DNA of 64,000 bases, from assembly GCA_020086605.1 (NCBI GenBank), contig JACBWW010000004.1, positions 31,383,488 to 31,447,487 on the forward strand, given 5' to 3'. The position numbers and the translations under genes were made by a program. This DNA is from Lanius collurio. Lineage: Eukaryota > Chordata > Aves > Passeriformes > Laniidae. Shown here piece after piece: positions 62,701-64,000 of the stretch. The number at the start of each line of letters is the position of its first letter. The stretch's first letter is position 1. Under the pieces are notes generated by a model. It had not been told where the DNA came from, made no database searches, and saw only the letters and a program-made list of their open reading frames with translations.

Positions 62701-63722
62701 GAGATGAACTGAAATGCTGCCTTGTTACAAATATTCCACCTCAGTACTCTTTCTGTCTCTTAAAGATGTGCAAAGGTCCTATTGGTGGTGGTGCAAGCTG
62801 GGGAGACACTTCAGACCAGGATGTCCTTAATATGCTGGGTTCTGATAATCTGAGCCGTTTGAAGAGGCTGCAGGAAAGATTTGTTGTTCCTCAGAGCATC
62901 AGAGGGCCTTGTCCACCTCCTTCATTCCCAGGGTGCCAACAGTTCTTCAGGGACTTCATCCTCAGTGCAGGAAGGTGAGTGGCCTGTGCTTGCTGTTCAC
63001 TCTGTGACGTGTGGGCAATGGAAGCACCAGCACGTTTCTCTTGCAGGAGGGAGTTATCCAGAAAGATTGGGACTAGCCTATATGGTAATGATTTTTCTTC
63101 TGTAAACCCATCATACTTTCATGGAGCTATCAGCATTTCCCAGTGCCAAGGCATGTAGTGCTACCTAGCAAGGACATGGGACTGGGCAAATGCTTCTGGT
63201 GTGATAGTGCATGAAGCCAAGGTGTACACGATGAAGCCAGATTCATGGTTTTGTTTAATGTTTTAGTTTTTCGCAATTCACAGCATGGGGGAATTGTGAT
63301 CTATGGGAGATTATAATCTTAAATTCAGTTATTTTATAGATTCCTCCTTTGGCAGATCAACTTTATTATCCTTATGCTGAAACTTGTTACATAACATCTC
63401 TGAAAAAGTACAAAAGAAGAGTGGAAATGAAGGTGCACAGCCAGTCCTAGTCTTCTCTCTTGCTTTCTTGTCTGTCAGTCTGTTACATTGGATGTCTGCT
63501 GATGCTTGTTATAACTCACGAGACAAGCTTAAAATTTTGCAGTGTGTTAGTTGAGGTTTTACTGCTGTTTTCAGCCCAGTCTGACTCACCATCATCTTTT
63601 GCTGAAGTTACCAGTTCAATCAGCACCTGATGGATAGTCTGTGTCTGAAGATACTTGAACTGAATGGCCTTACCCTGGTGGAGCATGAGCACAGTGATGG
63701 GGAAGCAGATATGGATGAGCAG
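47666..63722 (+). CDS. CDAN1: Codanin-1, first twelve coding exons (3'-truncated by window)
   Basis: Codanin-1 binds the histone H3-H4 chaperone ASF1 and restrains histone delivery to chromatin during S phase; loss causes congenital dyserythropoietic anaemia type I. Join: 47666-47761, 50515-51215, 52750-52974, 55624-55817, 56230-56349, 57216-57294, 57683-57803, 58810-58919, 59608-59697, 60762-60837, 62766-62974, 63608-63722. All junctions are AG/GT and in phase, giving 712 of an expected 1230-1300 residues. The start ([20 protein letters not shown]) matches the human N-terminus as remembered. [12 protein letters not shown] (50-61) follows, then a Ser-rich disordered region, the ASF1-binding RRINPTPVS (272-280), and helical repeats from about residue 370. 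The gene continues beyond 64000. No disabling change is seen. Confidence 0.96.
47762..50514 (+). other. CDAN1: CDAN1 intron 1
   Basis: At least 2.75 kb; the GC-rich first part includes the gap, and the rest (48650 on) is ordinary AT-rich intron with no named repeat or exon-like sequence. Confidence 0.8.
47922..48321. other. Assembly gap, 400 N
   Basis: Exactly 400 N in CDAN1 intron 1 within the CpG island. The true length and content are unknown. Open frames spanning it are meaningless. Confidence 0.99.
50515..51215 (+). CDS. CDAN1: CDAN1 exon 2: conserved helix and Ser-rich linker
   Basis: 233 codons plus two bases. It opens [19 protein letters not shown], then [20 protein letters not shown], the most conserved N-terminal block. 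A long disordered Ser/Arg-rich stretch follows ([21 protein letters not shown]), ending NNLEEFPPM, a conserved piece just before the ASF1 site. Acceptor ctctcgtag, donor gtaaga. Compared with human as remembered, the exon is some 70-80 codons longer. The following 1534 bp intron shows no element. Confidence 0.94.
52750..52974 (+). CDS. CDAN1: CDAN1 exon 3: ASF1-binding motif
   Basis: One base plus 74 codons plus two bases. [20 protein letters not shown] carries the B-domain-like ASF1-binding motif (RRINPTPVS) similar to those of HIRA and CAF-1 p60. SKPKTCFTS and [12 protein letters not shown] follow, both highly conserved. Acceptor ttttttcag; donor AACG/gtagag lacks the usual AG before GT. 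Confidence 0.95.
53013..53435 (+). mobile_element. Solo LTR, ERVL-like, in CDAN1 intron 3
   Basis: Starts TGTCCTGGTTCCGGGTCAGA, the typical start of avian ERVL-type LTRs, and contains the downstream ATCAACCTGTGATCTTTACT and TTTTGTGCCTCCAG segments and a near-terminal AAACCA. Flanking cttta and ctttc agree at 4 of 5 bases, as a decayed 5-bp target duplication would. It is diverged, has no internal genes, and lies sense with CDAN1 only 38 bp after exon 3. The family is assigned from memory. Confidence 0.82.
55624..55817 (+). CDS. CDAN1: CDAN1 exon 4
   Basis: One base plus 64 codons plus one base: [20 protein letters not shown] through [14 protein letters not shown], where the last block matches the human ELVALVYSSCIA segment. 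Acceptor aatttcag, donor gtgagg. The preceding intron (52975-55623) holds the solo LTR and otherwise nothing named; the next is 412 bp. Confidence 0.92.
56230..56349 (+). CDS. CDAN1: CDAN1 exon 5
   Basis: Two bases complete Glu, then [20 protein letters not shown] and an acidic tail ([14 protein letters not shown]). The hydrophobic helix is a strong match to the family. Acceptor ctcttccag, donor gtaagc. The next intron, 866 bp, is featureless. Confidence 0.94.
57216..57294 (+). CDS. CDAN1: CDAN1 exon 6
   Basis: Encodes [20 protein letters not shown] then VLDYQYE, aligning with the human SIHDCVFFAVQVLECHF helix. Acceptor ttttttccccttag, donor gtgagt. It starts and ends within codons, and both neighbours complete them. 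Confidence 0.94.
57683..57803 (+). CDS. CDAN1: CDAN1 exon 7
   Basis: One base plus 40 codons: [20 protein letters not shown] through QAYESSTAK, a highly conserved block. Acceptor atcttggcag, donor gtaaaa. The next intron (1006 bp) has no recognisable element. Confidence 0.95.
58810..58919 (+). CDS. CDAN1: CDAN1 exon 8
   Basis: 36 codons plus two bases: [20 protein letters not shown], then [14 protein letters not shown], near-identical to the human [19 protein letters not shown] segment. Acceptor ttttaacag, donor gtaagt. The next intron (688 bp) is plain. Confidence 0.95.
59608..59697 (+). CDS. CDAN1: CDAN1 exon 9
   Basis: One base, 29 codons, two bases: [20 protein letters not shown] then [10 protein letters not shown], very close to the human block. 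Acceptor gattcacag, donor gtagga. The next intron (1064 bp) is plain. Confidence 0.95.
60762..60837 (+). CDS. CDAN1: CDAN1 exon 10
   Basis: One base plus 25 codons: [20 protein letters not shown] then KQLIQ. Acceptor tccttcatag, donor gtaaat. The following intron of 1928 bp contains a sense CR1 copy. Confidence 0.95.
61963..62306 (+). mobile_element. CR1 LINE 3' part, sense, internally deleted
   Basis: Matches avian CR1 from about GTGTCCAGTCTTGGGCTC through GTGCAGGGCCAC and GAGCCAGATTTTTCTCAG to CACTGACAGG. It then jumps to the terminal TTGGATTAGATGATCC segment and ends with CTGCAGTTCTGTAATTC. About 200 bases of the usual 3' region are missing. It lies in CDAN1 intron 10, is diverged, and does not encode an intact reverse transcriptase. 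Confidence 0.88.
62766..62974 (+). CDS. CDAN1: CDAN1 exon 11
   Basis: 69 codons plus two bases: [20 protein letters not shown], then [20 protein letters not shown] and [20 protein letters not shown]. Acceptor gtctcttaaag, donor gtgagt. The frame is open for 63 codons into the intron upstream, but similarity to codanin-1 begins only after the acceptor. The next intron is 633 bp. Confidence 0.95.
63608..63722 (+). CDS. CDAN1: CDAN1 exon 12 (last in window)
   Basis: One base completes Ser, then [20 protein letters not shown] and an acidic end ([13 protein letters not shown]). Acceptor cttttgctgaag, donor gtaggc. It ends in phase 0 and is followed by 278 bp of intron to the window end; the remaining 500 or so residues are off-window. 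Confidence 0.94.
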
Positions 63723-64000
63723 GTAGGCTTGCTTTGTGCAAAAACATCTGTCAGGAGTTCCTCTGAGCTGTTCCAGTAGTCAAACAATTACTGGTTTGAT
63801 TGTGAGTTGTTTGGAGCTTTCACTACCGTATTTACAGGACAAGAGCTTCTTCATTTGGTTTTGTCATAACGCTGCAATTTGCTTATTTGTCTGAGCCCCT
63901 CGCCACTTACTTGCATGCTTCAGGGTGCTTCACAGAACTGTCATGAGTGCACCATAGTTGTGAAAGTGAAAGCCTCCTCTTTAGGCTGTTATATCCTGTG

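Noticed and set aside
62577..62765. Upstream extension of CDAN1 exon 11
   Set aside because: The frame is open, but residues before 62766 do not match codanin-1 and the AG at 62764-62765 fits the exon 10 phase.

Overview
This is nuclear DNA from a vertebrate, almost certainly a bird. It has long AT-rich introns with GT-AG splice sites, three CR1 LINE 3' ends in the style of avian CR1, two solo-LTR-like elements (one resembling avian ERVL LTRs), and a CpG island at a shared promoter. I recognised genes by translating exons and comparing them with family proteins I know; no database search was run. One 400-base run of N (47922-48321) lies inside the CpG island.

Layout: (1) 1-34502, + strand, is the 3' part of TTBK2 (tau-tubulin kinase 2). 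Nine coding exons join in frame from the kinase activation segment to the stop and encode 1069 residues; the first roughly 175 residues lie upstream of the window. A probable 7.1 kb 3' UTR runs to an AATAAA at 41598-41603. (2) 41626-45095 is intergenic, between two convergent genes. (3) 45384-47324, - strand, is a two-exon gene for a 370-residue Myb/SANT-like DNA-binding protein. It has the fold seen in Harbinger-transposon-derived regulators such as NAIF1 and TSNARE1; I cannot give it a symbol. (4) 47666 to beyond the window end, + strand, is CDAN1 (codanin-1). Twelve coding exons join in frame for 712 residues, and the gene continues past 64000. The Myb/SANT gene and CDAN1 are head to head, with start codons 341 bp apart in one CpG island.

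TTBK2 is the kinase that starts ciliogenesis at the mother centriole. The CEP164-binding proline-rich segment and two SxIP (EB1-binding) motifs are all visible. Codanin-1 binds the histone chaperone ASF1 and limits histone supply; its ASF1-binding motif is intact. I see no functional link between the two genes beyond adjacency, which I recall is also the arrangement in mammals (TTBK2 then CDAN1, same orientation).

The most interesting observations are: an 83-codon, phase-0, stop-free, splice-flanked candidate cassette exon inside the 13.9 kb TTBK2 intron (22951-23199); the Myb/SANT gene sharing a promoter with CDAN1; a Ser-rich expansion of the codanin-1 N-terminal region; an LTR-like element with two perfect hairpins; and an 11-bp perfect hairpin after a T24 tract in the TTBK2 3' UTR.
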